Shown in pieces: positions 1 through 8,990 of a stretch of DNA of 64,000 nucleotides. Made by a program: the position numbers and the translations under genes. The notes under the pieces are model-generated. The model saw only the letters and a program-made list of their open reading frames with translations, searched no databases and was not told the origin of the DNA. The first letter of the stretch is position 1. Each line of letters starts with the position of its first letter. Origin of the DNA: JBCCDY01 sp039030555 (GTDB taxonomy: Bacteria > Bacteroidota > Bacteroidia > Cytophagales > Cyclobacteriaceae); NCBI GenBank assembly GCA_039030555.1, contig JBCCDY010000002.1, positions 327,625-391,624 of the forward strand, in the 5' to 3' direction.

Positions 1-219
1 AAAGAGGGATACTTTCGTCCCGAAATAAATTCTGAAATCCTAACGGTTATGCGCCTGGAGCAAGCTCAAATGGTTTTCGATACGGAATTGTTTCATCCTG
101 AAAAATTTGAATTCAAAGAGGTACAAATCCAGTTATTGGATCATTTCGTTCACGGTATTTTAACCGATAGCGGCAGAGCTCTCCACGCAGAATATTTAAA
201 GAACCAGACTTATGCTTAA
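1..219 (+). CDS. TetR/AcrR-type transcriptional regulator, C-terminal part (5' truncated by window)
   Basis: An open frame enters from the left edge and ends in TAA at 217-219 after 72 codons. The residues are helical and end in a stretch of the type seen at the C-terminus of TetR regulators (LLDHFVHGILTDSGRALH). The DNA-binding domain lies outside the window. Its last 8 bases overlap the ATG of the TolC gene at 212, so it is probably the first gene of, and the local regulator for, the efflux operon that follows. The assignment rests on the C-terminal pattern and on the common tetR-tolC-adaptor-RND gene order; without the N-terminus it is an inference. Confidence 0.6.
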   Translation, partial: KEGYFRPEINSEILTVMRLEQAQMVFDTELFHPEKFEFKEVQIQLLDHFVHGILTDSGRALHAEYLKNQTYA

Positions 220-1567
220 GACCATACTATACATATACTTATTCATATGCATTTCCACTGTTTTGAATGCACAAGAAACTGTAAGTCAACTCTTTACTTT
301 AAATAAAAGTCTTGAATATGCTTATGAACATAATGCAGATGTGCTTAATAAGGTACTTGATAGGAAAATTGCCGATAAACAAATAAATGAGGTGCTTTCA
401 GAAGGCTTACCACAATTGAATGCAGATGCGGGTTTAAACTATAACTACCAGGTTCAAACTAGTCTACTTGATGCCAGTAATTTTGATCCTACTGCACCTG
501 AAGGTGCAGAGATACCTGTACAATTTGGACAAGCTTACGGTGCCCAAGCACAAATTACGCTAGAGCAACTTATTTTTAAAGGCTCTTATTTTGTAGGAAT
601 ACAGGCTGCTAAAGCTTTTAAAGAGTTCGCTGAAAAGGACTACACTAACTCCAAAGTTGATTTAGCTGAAGCCGTTTCTAAAGCTTACTACAATGCGTTA
701 ATAAGTAAAGAGCAGGAACAACTTTCATTCAAGAATTACGATCGTATCGATTCGCTTTACCGTGAAACCAAAGGTTTATATGAAAATGGGTTTGCTGAGA
801 GTCTTGATTTACTCAGGTCTCAGGTAGAGTTTAATAATATAAAAGTCGAACGTGATCGTGCGACAGAATTCAAAGACGCTAGTTACAGAATGCTTAAACT
901 TATTATGGGCTACCCGGCAAATAGCCCCATTGAGTTAAGTGACAAATTAGAAGATCTTGATCTGGGAATGGATTTATCAGCTGTTGAAACGTTCAACTAT
1001 CAAAACCGAAGTGATTATAAATTGCTCAATGCAAATCTTAGTCTTGCCGAATTAGATGTTAAAAACGAAAAAGTCCAGTATTATCCTGAAGTGAATGCCT
1101 TTGTTAATTATGGTTCGAATACAAATACAGGTCAAGCATCGCAAATCTTTGATTTTGGTGACCGGTGGTTTGGGTTCGGAACGCTTGGTGCTACCGTCAC
1201 TGTTCCTATTTTTGATGGCTTCAGGAAAAGCAGTCGTATTAAACAACGTGAAATAACGATCCAGAAAATACAGAACCAATTTGAGCAATTAGAAAATAGT
1301 ATTGATGCAGAACTCATAGAAAAACAGGATCGACTTAGAACGGATATTAGAAATGTAGAGTTGCAAAGAGAAAATGTAGAATTAGCTGAAGAAATTTACA
1401 GGGCAGCAAAACTTAAATACGATGAAGGTATAGGATCCAGTCTGGAAGTTACAGATGCAAATACGAGTCTAAAAACTGCTCAAACGAACTATTTCAATGC
1501 AGTCTTTGATGCCTTAATAACCCGGATTGAGTTGAAAAAAGCATTGGGAATCCTACTTGAAAACTAA
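212..1567 (+). CDS. TolC family outer-membrane efflux channel
   Basis: 451 residues, a usual length for the outer-membrane component of a tripartite pump. A signal peptide covers about residues 1-20, cleaved before Q21 (VLNA-Q). The rest is long alpha-helical, heptad-rich sequence in two OEP-type repeats (about 25-225 and 240-450), which form the periplasmic tunnel and beta-barrel of TolC proteins. A typical late motif is present (YDEGIGSSLEVTDANTSL, about residue 405). The start overlaps the upstream regulator stop by 8 bases, and the adaptor gene starts 20 bases downstream. It would export drugs or lipophilic compounds together with the next two genes, and could also serve the ABC exporter at 40165-62801, which has no channel of its own in view. 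Confidence 0.93.
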   Translation: MLKTILYIYLFICISTVLNAQETVSQLFTLNKSLEYAYEHNADVLNKVLDRKIADKQINEVLSEGLPQLNADAGLNYNYQVQTSLLDASNFDPTAPEGAEIPVQFGQAYGAQAQITLEQLIFKGSYFVGIQAAKAFKEFAEKDYTNSKVDLAEAVSKAYYNALISKEQEQLSFKNYDRIDSLYRETKGLYENGFAESLDLLRSQVEFNNIKVERDRATEFKDASYRMLKLIMGYPANSPIELSDKLEDLDLGMDLSAVETFNYQNRSDYKLLNANLSLAELDVKNEKVQYYPEVNAFVNYGSNTNTGQASQIFDFGDRWFGFGTLGATVTVPIFDGFRKSSRIKQREITIQKIQNQFEQLENSIDAELIEKQDRLRTDIRNVELQRENVELAEEIYRAAKLKYDEGIGSSLEVTDANTSLKTAQTNYFNAVFDALITRIELKKALGILLEN

Positions 1568-1587
1568 AACCGACTAAATAAGAAAAG

Positions 1588-2781
1588 ATGGCTAAGGTCA
1601 GTACCATAAAAAATAGTATAGCATTCATGATTCTTTTGAGTGCTTTTGCCTGCGGAAGCGGAGACGAAACGACTGAATCAATTATCGCAGAGGGTGATCT
1701 GGAACAAATACGTTCTAAGAAAAAAGAGCTTTCGTCTCAACTGAAATCCCTTGAAGCTGAAATCACCAAACTGGATAAGGCAATAGATGATAGAACAGAT
1801 GATAGAAATCTTCCTTTAGTAACAACATTTCAAACCAATGCTGAGAACTTCAACCATTACGTTGAATTACAAGGCGACGTCACAACAGATCAAAATGTCT
1901 TGATCTACCCGGAAGTTGCAGGGATGTTGATTAAAGTTTATGTAAAAGAAGGAGATAAAGTAAGAAAAGGCCAATTATTAGCCAATATCGATGATGGAGG
2001 ACTGAGAAGTCAACTGCTTCAAATGAAAACACAATTGGAACTTGCCAAAACCACCTATGAACGAAGAGAGCGGTTATGGGATCAGAAAATTGGATCTGAG
2101 ATTCAATTTTTAGAATCTAAAGCCAGTTATGAGGGACAACTTAATGCTATAGCTCAAATGGAGAGCCAACTAGCTAAGTATTCTGTTAAGGCCCCTTTCT
2201 CTGGTATTATTGATGATGTGATCCAGGATGAAGGTACCGTTGTGGCACCGGGAGGGCCTGGCTCCGAGGTTTTTAGAATTGTAAACTTATCCAATATGCA
2301 TCTGGAGGTTTCCGTCCCTGAATCATACATCACCAGTGTAACTCCAGGGAAACACGTTAAAATTTATTTCCCAGTGCTGAACGAAACTGTTGAATCCAAA
2401 GTGCGGCAAACGGGTAATTTTATAAACCCAGATAATAGGTCTTTTACCGTTGAAATACCCGTGCCTAATAAAAGTGGTTTGGTTAAGCCCAATCTTACTG
2501 CAAAGGTTCAAATCAACGAATATCAAAATGAAAGTGCGATCCTGATACCCCAAAGTGTTTTGTCAGAGAATTCTGAAGGTGAACAATACGTATTCCTGGT
2601 GTCTGATATTCAGGCAGATAATCATGCTAAGGCTAATAAACGAATAGTTACCACAGGAAAAACTCAAGGAGATTATGTTGAAATACTCACCGGCCTTTCC
2701 AGTGGTGAAAACATTATAGTGGAGGGTGCCAGAAGCGTTAAAGATGGTCAGCAAGTCAAAATATTAGAACGTCAATCATGA
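1588..2781 (+). CDS. RND efflux periplasmic adaptor subunit (membrane-fusion lipoprotein)
   Basis: 397 residues. The N-terminus is a lipoprotein signal with lipobox ending at C22 (LSAFAC), so the protein is probably anchored in the inner membrane by lipid. A short coiled coil (about 35-70) is followed by a biotinyl/lipoyl-like half domain (about 95-125, PEVAGMLIKVYVKEGDKVRK), an alpha-hairpin (about 130-190), the second lipoyl half (KAPFSGIIDDVIQDEG), and beta-barrel and membrane-proximal domains. This is the order of HlyD/AcrA-family adaptors. The stop overlaps the permease start by 4 bases (ATGA), indicating translational coupling. Confidence 0.92.
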   Translation: MAKVSTIKNSIAFMILLSAFACGSGDETTESIIAEGDLEQIRSKKKELSSQLKSLEAEITKLDKAIDDRTDDRNLPLVTTFQTNAENFNHYVELQGDVTTDQNVLIYPEVAGMLIKVYVKEGDKVRKGQLLANIDDGGLRSQLLQMKTQLELAKTTYERRERLWDQKIGSEIQFLESKASYEGQLNAIAQMESQLAKYSVKAPFSGIIDDVIQDEGTVVAPGGPGSEVFRIVNLSNMHLEVSVPESYITSVTPGKHVKIYFPVLNETVESKVRQTGNFINPDNRSFTVEIPVPNKSGLVKPNLTAKVQINEYQNESAILIPQSVLSENSEGEQYVFLVSDIQADNHAKANKRIVTTGKTQGDYVEILTGLSSGENIIVEGARSVKDGQQVKILERQS

Positions 2782-5700
2782 GCGATCAAGAGAAAAAAGT
2801 AAATAAAGAATTTAGGCTTTCTTCATGGGCTATTGACAACCCTTCAGTAATCTATGTAATGATTGCTATTTTCCTCTTTGTAGGTCTCTCTGCTTATTTT
2901 TCAATGCCCAGAGAAGACTTTCCTGAAATCAAAGAGACCAAGATTTATGTAAGTACCCCTTTCCCGGGAAACACAGCCGAAGATATTGAACGACTTATCA
3001 CTGATCCGCTTGAAGAAGAGTTAAAAAACGTAAGTAATGTCGTTGAAATTCTCTCTACCTCACAAGAAGATTATTCGATCATTACCGTTGAGTTTGATGA
3101 GGAAATCTCCGTAGATGCTGCCAAGCAAAAAGTTAAAGACGAAGTTGATGCTGAAAAAGCAGGTGAAGATTGGCCTTTATTCAATGGGGCTAAGGTTGAG
3201 CCAAATGTGTTTGATCTCAATCTTTCTGAAGAAATACCCATCATGAACATCAATATTTCAGGAGATTATCCGGTCGACAAACTGAAAGAGTTTGGGGAAT
3301 ATTTGGAAGACGAAATCGAAGACCTTGCTGAAATTAAGGAAGTCGACATACGTGGGGCACAGGAAAAAGAGGTAGAGGTAGCTGTTGATATTTATAAGAT
3401 GATGGCAGCTCAAGTGAATTTCGACGATGTTATCCAAGCCATCAATAATGGGAATATGACGATGTCGGCAGGTAATCTTAAAGCTAGCGGACAAAGAAGG
3501 ACTATTCGTATTTTAGGAGAAGTAGAAGACCCATCGGAACTGGAAGACTTCGTGGTAAAGTCTGAAAATAACGCAGCGGTTTATTTAAAGGATATCGCGA
3601 AAGTGAGCTTCGACGAAGAAGACAAAACTACCTATGCCAGAGAGTTCGGCCATAGTGTAGTAATGCTTGATGTTAAAAAGAGAGCTGGTAAGAATACGAT
3701 AAAGGCTTCCGATGAGATCAGAAAGATCATTGAAATTGCGGAGACAGAATACTTCCCACAAGACCTGGCTGTTTCAATTACAAACGACTCTTCAACCAGA
3801 ACACTCAACCAGGTCAGTGATTTGGTCAATAATATCATATTCGGAATCATCCTGGTGGTGACAGTTTTGATGTTCTTTTTAGGGTTTAGAAACGCACTTT
3901 TTGTAGGTTTTGCTATACCGATGTCCATGTTTATGTCTTTTATGCTCATTTCCCTTTTTGGGTATACGCTAAATACCATGATCCTTTTCGCCCTGATTAT
4001 GGGCTTGGGTATGTTGGTCGATAACGGTATTGTGGTTGTTGAGAATGTTTATCGTTTGATGGACACAGAAGGATTGACAAGGGTACAGGCTGCGAAAAAA
4101 GGAATTGGTGAAATAGCCGTTCCAATTATTATTTCAACCTTAACGACGGTTGCTGCCTTTGTTCCACTAGGCTTGTGGCCAGGAGTGATGGGACAGTTTA
4201 TGATCTATTTTCCTGTAACCCTATCTATCGTTCTAGGATCATCCCTATTCGTAGCGATTTTCATGAACTCCATGCTTGTTTCACAGTTCATGGAGACCGG
4301 GGATAAAGAACTCTCCAGAAAACAATTATGGAGATTAACGCTCATTATGACCCCTCTTGGAATATTCATGATGGTTGTTGGGGGTGATGTGTCTGGCCTT
4401 GGAACGCTCCTAATCGTAACAGTCGTATTATTTTGGATATATAAATATGCCATTAAAAGACTTGCTTTCGGTTTTCAGAAAAAAGCACTGGTACGCTTCG
4501 AAAATTTTTATGAAAAGAGGCTTAAACATGCGGTAAGGGGAGGTAACGTTTACTGGTACTTTGGAGCAACTGTTTTAATGCTTGTTGCAGCCTTTATGAC
4601 TTTTGGAATGTCAGTAGGGTCGGGGCGTACTAAAATTGAATTCTTTCCGGATAATACGCCCAACCAGATCATTGTTTATGTTGAATACCCAGAGGGTACT
4701 TCTATCCAAAAAACGAATCAGATCACTAAGGAAATAGAGAATCGTGTTTATTCCATCATTAATGACGATGAATACATTGATAAAGACAGAAACTTCCTTG
4801 TAGAGTCATCAGTTTCCCAGGTTGGTGAAGGTGCAGGTAATCCCCAAACTGATGGTGGATCTTCTGCCGAAATGCCTCACAGGTCGAAGATAACAACCTC
4901 TATGAGGGAGTTTAAATATAGAAAAGGTAAAGATTCTGAAGAGTTAAGGGCTAAAGTACAGGAAGCCCTGGAAGGCATATATCCGGGTGTTGCTATTTCA
5001 GTTGAAAAGGACGCTGTTGGCCCGCCAGCTGGTTATCCAATCAATATTGAACTGGAAGGTAATGACTATGATGAGCTGATCGCAACGGCAGAAAACATGC
5101 GAAACTTTATCAACTCGAAAAATATCGCAGGAATTGAAGAGTTGAAGATCGATGTGAATAAAGGAAAGCCCATAATGCAAGTTGTAGTGGACCGGGGAAA
5201 GGCTGGAGAGTTGGGCGTTTCAGCGGGACAGGTTGGAAGTCAATTGAGAAGATCAATTTTCGGTGAAAAAGCGGGTGTGTATAAAATTGATGGAGAGGAT
5301 TATGATATAAATGTTCGATTCAATCAGGATATCAGGTACAATACCAGTGCGATTTTCAACCAAAATATTATTTTCAGGGACCAAGCTAGCGGTAGGATCA
5401 AAGAGGTTCCGGTATCGGCTGTAGCCAAAAGGAAGAATACATCTGGTTTTAGCGCCATTAAGCACAGAGATACTAAAAGGGTGGTAACAGTTTATTCAGG
5501 TCTTCAACCGGGTTTTACCGCGAATGAAATTGTAGCAGAGATCCAGGATGAAATGGAAGAGTTTAAAGGAATTCCTAAAACTGTTGAAATAGATTTCACT
5601 GGTGAAATCGAAGAACAGGACAAGCAAATGCAATTCTTGATAGGAGCCTTCTTTTCAGGCCTTGGTCTGATTATGTTATTACTTGTCTTCCAATTTGGAG

Positions 5701-6278
5701 GGGTTTCAAAGCCAGCCATTATTATGATGGCCATCTTCCTGAGCTTCATCGGGGTTTTTGGAGGGTTAATGCTAACAGGTTGGCCTTTCGTGATCATGAT
5801 GACTATGATGGGCATTATATCGCTTGCTGGAATCGTAGTAAACAATGGTGTGGTTCTTTTAGACTACACGCAATTATTGATCGACCGGAAAAAGGTTTCT
5901 TTAGGGCTATCTAAAGAAGAGTTTTTGTCGAAAGACCTGGCAGAAGAAGCCGTGGTTAAAGGGGGTAAGGCAAGGCTACGTCCTGTTATCTTGACAGCTA
6001 TTACTACAGTATTAGGGCTTATTCCGTTAGCCATAGGCTTGAATATTGATTTCTTTTCATTGTTTACTGAGTTTGATCCTAAAATTTATGTAGGAGGTGA
6101 TAACGTAATATTCTGGGGCCCCTTGGCCTGGACGGTGATCTTCGGTTTGATCGTTGCTACTTTCTTGACCCTCATTATCGTTCCGGTATTGTTTACCATT
6201 GTTTATAGAATCAAGTATAGAATTTTTGCTAAACAGGGAAAAGTAAGTGAAACTATAAAAATGAGGCAGGCGGCTTAA
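2778..6278 (+). CDS. Efflux RND transporter permease subunit (inner-membrane proton antiporter)
   Basis: 1166 residues, longer than the ~1030 of E. coli AcrB but not rare in Bacteroidota. TM1 lies near residues 20-40, with TM2-6 at about 345-475. An extra hydrophobic stretch lies at about 520-555, and the C-terminal TM bundle at about 955-1150. Two large periplasmic loops separate them. The TM4 motif reads GMLVDNGIVVVENV (about 412-425): the first proton-relay Asp of AcrB (D407) is kept, while the D408 position is Asn. The matching C-terminal segment is GIVVNNGVVLLDY. Third gene of the TolC-adaptor-pump operon. The substrate cannot be read from sequence. Confidence 0.93.
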   Translation: MSDQEKKVNKEFRLSSWAIDNPSVIYVMIAIFLFVGLSAYFSMPREDFPEIKETKIYVSTPFPGNTAEDIERLITDPLEEELKNVSNVVEILSTSQEDYSIITVEFDEEISVDAAKQKVKDEVDAEKAGEDWPLFNGAKVEPNVFDLNLSEEIPIMNINISGDYPVDKLKEFGEYLEDEIEDLAEIKEVDIRGAQEKEVEVAVDIYKMMAAQVNFDDVIQAINNGNMTMSAGNLKASGQRRTIRILGEVEDPSELEDFVVKSENNAAVYLKDIAKVSFDEEDKTTYAREFGHSVVMLDVKKRAGKNTIKASDEIRKIIEIAETEYFPQDLAVSITNDSSTRTLNQVSDLVNNIIFGIILVVTVLMFFLGFRNALFVGFAIPMSMFMSFMLISLFGYTLNTMILFALIMGLGMLVDNGIVVVENVYRLMDTEGLTRVQAAKKGIGEIAVPIIISTLTTVAAFVPLGLWPGVMGQFMIYFPVTLSIVLGSSLFVAIFMNSMLVSQFMETGDKELSRKQLWRLTLIMTPLGIFMMVVGGDVSGLGTLLIVTVVLFWIYKYAIKRLAFGFQKKALVRFENFYEKRLKHAVRGGNVYWYFGATVLMLVAAFMTFGMSVGSGRTKIEFFPDNTPNQIIVYVEYPEGTSIQKTNQITKEIENRVYSIINDDEYIDKDRNFLVESSVSQVGEGAGNPQTDGGSSAEMPHRSKITTSMREFKYRKGKDSEELRAKVQEALEGIYPGVAISVEKDAVGPPAGYPINIELEGNDYDELIATAENMRNFINSKNIAGIEELKIDVNKGKPIMQVVVDRGKAGELGVSAGQVGSQLRRSIFGEKAGVYKIDGEDYDINVRFNQDIRYNTSAIFNQNIIFRDQASGRIKEVPVSAVAKRKNTSGFSAIKHRDTKRVVTVYSGLQPGFTANEIVAEIQDEMEEFKGIPKTVEIDFTGEIEEQDKQMQFLIGAFFSGLGLIMLLLVFQFGGVSKPAIIMMAIFLSFIGVFGGLMLTGWPFVIMMTMMGIISLAGIVVNNGVVLLDYTQLLIDRKKVSLGLSKEEFLSKDLAEEAVVKGGKARLRPVILTAITTVLGLIPLAIGLNIDFFSLFTEFDPKIYVGGDNVIFWGPLAWTVIFGLIVATFLTLIIVPVLFTIVYRIKYRIFAKQGKVSETIKMRQAA

Positions 6279-6302
6279 AGATTTTTCTGGCGATGGAAGG
6301 CC

Positions 6303-6329
6303 TTTGTATCACAACCGAAGAGATACAAA
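6303..6329 (+). terminator. Short inverted repeat after the RND operon
   Basis: TTTGTATC (6303-6310) pairs with GATACAAA (6322-6329) around an 11-base loop, 25 bases after the permease stop. No T-run follows, so a role as terminator is only suggested by position. I see nothing else in the gap up to 6490. Confidence 0.25.
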
Positions 6330-6489
6330 CTAAAATTGAAGTAAGGACTATGTAGTTGTTAATCTTATGGAATTAGTCGTTGTGTAAATCCAATTCTAGC
6401 TTAGAAATTGACTTTTAAGCTTATCATGTTTCGTACTAAAATTGGCTTTGGTTCAGGTATCTTAATCGAGTCGAATTTTTAGTATCGAT

Positions 6490-6831
6490 TTAAATTATAT
6501 AAAGGGCACCACAAATACCTGAACCTGCGATTAAAGACCAAGAGATCCAATCTCTGAATTCGTTCTTTTTATGACGCAGCAGCAGAATATGAAGAAAAAA
6601 ATGAACGATTAGAAATATGCTAAATCCATATCTAAACGAGTGATTATCTAAGACATCCGGTAAAAAAAGAATATAAAACAGAGGTATATGCAGGAAGACA
6701 AAGACAGTCATACCTAGTTTGTCATTCATGAAACTGGTAGCAGGAAATATTCTCCATTCGCTGCATCTTATGGCATCCATTTCGTGAATTAATATAAACG
6801 CTAATCCAAGAGTAAAGATATCTATCGTCAT
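6490..6831 (-). CDS. Small integral membrane protein, DUF6713-like
   Basis: 113 residues with about four hydrophobic segments (roughly 3-20, 38-58, 66-86 and 96-113). Near the N-terminus is a charged motif, HEMDAIRCSEWRI, that I associate with the DUF6713 family of bacterial membrane proteins; the function of that family is not known to me. It is the last gene of the leftward cluster and starts 54 bases after the TetR gene stop, so it may be co-transcribed with it and under its control. The motif within the first membrane segment suggests metal or proton handling, but that is speculation. Confidence 0.6.
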   Translation of the reverse strand: MTIDIFTLGLAFILIHEMDAIRCSEWRIFPATSFMNDKLGMTVFVFLHIPLFYILFLPDVLDNHSFRYGFSIFLIVHFFLHILLLRHKKNEFRDWISWSLIAGSGICGALYII

Positions 6832-6884
6832 TCCTCAAAATTTGAGGCAAATAACCGTGATGTAACATTGTAATTTTAGACGGT

Positions 6885-7436
6885 TCAGTCTATTAAAGAG
6901 GGATTTCTAAGCTCTATTGCTATTTCTTTAAGCTCATTGAAGGAGTTTTGTAGATCTATAATCGTTAGATTATTTAGCGTAGCGCTTTGAAATAAGTTCT
7001 CAATACCCATCCTCAAAAGACGTCTTCCCGTATTAGAATGAGAACTAAAATTCAATTCTTTATTCCATATTTTTAGAATTGCGTTAACACCTTGATCCGT
7101 AATTTTTGAATATAACTCTTCAAATTCAGGAATGCTTCTATTCATCAATATCTGTCTATGAAATAATACATCATGTTTATATTTAGTTAAAACTTCGAAC
7201 AGATCCGGGTTAATAGCTTTGCACTTTTTCTCTTCCTCCAAAATCATCATAGACCTTTCAAAGTGGTAGTCCAGTAATCGATCGATGAAAATTTCTAAAT
7301 CCACAAAATAGTGGTAGAATGAAGATTTATTTTTGCCAACCTCTCGTGCCAGGCCTTCAACAGTAATTGCTGAAAGCCCGCACTCAGCAAAGATTTTGTG
7401 ACCTGAAAGAATCCAGGGCTCTTCTTTCTTCTTCAT
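6885..7436 (-). CDS. TetR/AcrR family transcriptional regulator
   Basis: 183 residues. The N-terminal helix-turn-helix covers about residues 8-55, with the usual TetR pattern: an alpha helix (HKIFAECG), the HTH core (ITVEGLAREVGKNKSSFYHYF) and the following helix. The rest is a helical ligand-binding and dimerisation domain without a recognisable ligand signature. The start lies 29 bases after the stop of the secreted protein gene at 7466, so the two probably share a transcript. A perfect 24-bp palindrome at 11553 would suit a TetR-type dimer, but nothing links it to this gene except proximity within the cluster. Confidence 0.88.
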   Translation of the reverse strand: MKKKEEPWILSGHKIFAECGLSAITVEGLAREVGKNKSSFYHYFVDLEIFIDRLLDYHFERSMMILEEEKKCKAINPDLFEVLTKYKHDVLFHRQILMNRSIPEFEELYSKITDQGVNAILKIWNKELNFSSHSNTGRRLLRMGIENLFQSATLNNLTIIDLQNSFNELKEIAIELRNPSLID

Positions 7437-7465
7437 TTTCGATTGATGTTCTTAACAACTACGAT

Positions 7466-7894
7466 TTAATCGCCTTCACTCTTGTTAACGACCATTTCAA
7501 TTGATGCTGATGAGTTTTTGTATTCATCGGATAGCATAAGAATTTTATAGGCTCCTATGCTTTTAACGAAATCATTATCATTTCCAATTTCAGAACTATA
7601 AAAACTGAATACCTCCACTATACTTTCAACTTCTACTCTTAACGAATATTCTACATTAGAAAAGTAATTACGATCCTTGTCTCCCGGAGGTCCATCGTAC
7701 CCCCACTCCTCAATAAAATCTGTTATTTTTATTTCTAAGTATTCATCTTGATTCCCAATGGTGGAACTTTCATTACTCGATAATGTAAAAGCTTCTCCAA
7801 ATGGTATTTTGGCTTTCTTCATTTTTTCCTGTGCAATTACATTTACCTGGGTCAAGGATATTGCTAAAACTGATAATATGAGACTCTTTACCAT
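7466..7894 (-). CDS. Small secreted protein of unknown function
   Basis: 142 residues. A signal peptide covers about residues 1-21 (VNVIA-QEK). The mature part is short, acidic and predicted mostly beta, with no family I recognise. It sits 29 bases upstream of the TetR gene and downstream of the AOC/NTF2 gene in the same direction, so co-regulation with the TetR gene is likely. The mature protein has no cysteines, no membrane segment and no visible catalytic motif. Confidence 0.7.
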   Translation of the reverse strand: MVKSLILSVLAISLTQVNVIAQEKMKKAKIPFGEAFTLSSNESSTIGNQDEYLEIKITDFIEEWGYDGPPGDKDRNYFSNVEYSLRVEVESIVEVFSFYSSEIGNDNDFVKSIGAYKILMLSDEYKNSSASIEMVVNKSEGD

Positions 7895-8026
7895 TGAATA
7901 ACCTATAATATAAGCACCATTCTACTTGTTTTCATTTCTATCGGATGTTTTCAAATATCGAATTTAATGCTTTAAAGAAGCACTTGATTAATTTACAGCT
8001 CTTTCATTTCGAGCTTATTTTTCCTT

Positions 8027-8914
8027 TTACTTAGTCACCATGTCTTGGGGATCCCAATAACCGATGTGACTAATAATTTTGCCTTCACGATTGTAAGTAG
8101 TCATGTTGATTCCCTGAAAGGTAACTTCTTTTCCATCTTTGGTTATACCTCTACCCGTCCATTTTACAGTTGCTTCAAGCCATTTGACATAAATAAAGTC
8201 TGGATATAAGCCTACTGACTCAAATGAGGACATAAATGTTTCTCCAATAGTTGCGATTTCTTCTCTGTTTCTGGGACTTTCGCTTCCATATGGATCATTT
8301 AGATAGACATTATCTGCAAAGGAGTCTGCCCAGGTGCTTGCATTGCCACTTTGAGTAGCTTTGAAGTAATCATTTACCCATCCCGTTACAGTTTCCTTAG
8401 TAATCTCTTGTTGCTCATTGAGGTAAATAGTACCGCCACCATCTTCAAAAAAACCGTTAATAGAAGTCAAATTGAGATGACCAGAAGCATTTTTATATTT
8501 ACCAGTTCCTCCAATAAACTCCCCATCAACCTCAATCTTCACGCTGCTTCCTTCCAACTCGAATACTCTGGATGTGTACGCCAAGTAAAGTAGGTCTTGT
8601 CCCATAGGGGTACCCTCTAATTCATACATGTTTATTTGCATCGTTCCGAAGAGCTCGTTTTTTCCTGTTCCTGCTAATACCCTGTTAGCGGTCGCTCCAT
8701 TTATATGAGTATTTCCTTTCTGACCGTTGTCAAATTCCCAATGCCAGGAACCAGTTAATTGCCCTGCCTGAGCAAAAATGAAGGGATTATTTTGCTGAAT
8801 AGTATACCCTCCTACAAACTGATACCCACCTATTACTTTAAAATCGATTTTTTCTTGTGCATTCATGATTGATATATTTAATACAGTGATTAAGGTTATG
8901 ATTCTCGTTTTCAT
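8027..8914 (-). CDS. Secreted two-domain protein: allene-oxide-cyclase-like barrel plus SnoaL/NTF2-like domain
   Basis: 295 residues from the ATG at 8914; an upstream TTG at 8947 would add 11 residues, but the ATG begins a clean signal peptide (NISIMNA-Q). The N-terminal half (about 25-165) resembles the eight-stranded AOC-like barrel, with repeated GT/GTG segments and a late GGTGKYKNASGHL motif. The C-terminal half (about 175-290) is an NTF2/SnoaL fold typical of DUF4440-like proteins (WVNDYFKATQSGNASTWADS, WTGRGITKDGKEV). Both folds are small-molecule pockets, so the protein may bind or turn over a lipophilic compound outside the cytoplasm. The AraC regulator immediately upstream is the likely controller. 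The fusion is inferred from pattern only. Confidence 0.65.
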   Translation of the reverse strand: MKTRIITLITVLNISIMNAQEKIDFKVIGGYQFVGGYTIQQNNPFIFAQAGQLTGSWHWEFDNGQKGNTHINGATANRVLAGTGKNELFGTMQINMYELEGTPMGQDLLYLAYTSRVFELEGSSVKIEVDGEFIGGTGKYKNASGHLNLTSINGFFEDGGGTIYLNEQQEITKETVTGWVNDYFKATQSGNASTWADSFADNVYLNDPYGSESPRNREEIATIGETFMSSFESVGLYPDFIYVKWLEATVKWTGRGITKDGKEVTFQGINMTTYNREGKIISHIGYWDPQDMVTK

Positions 8915-8990
8915 ATCGTTTTTAATTTTGATATGGTAAAGATCCAATCATTATCAATCTTCAGATATAAAATAAGAAGGAATGGATGTT

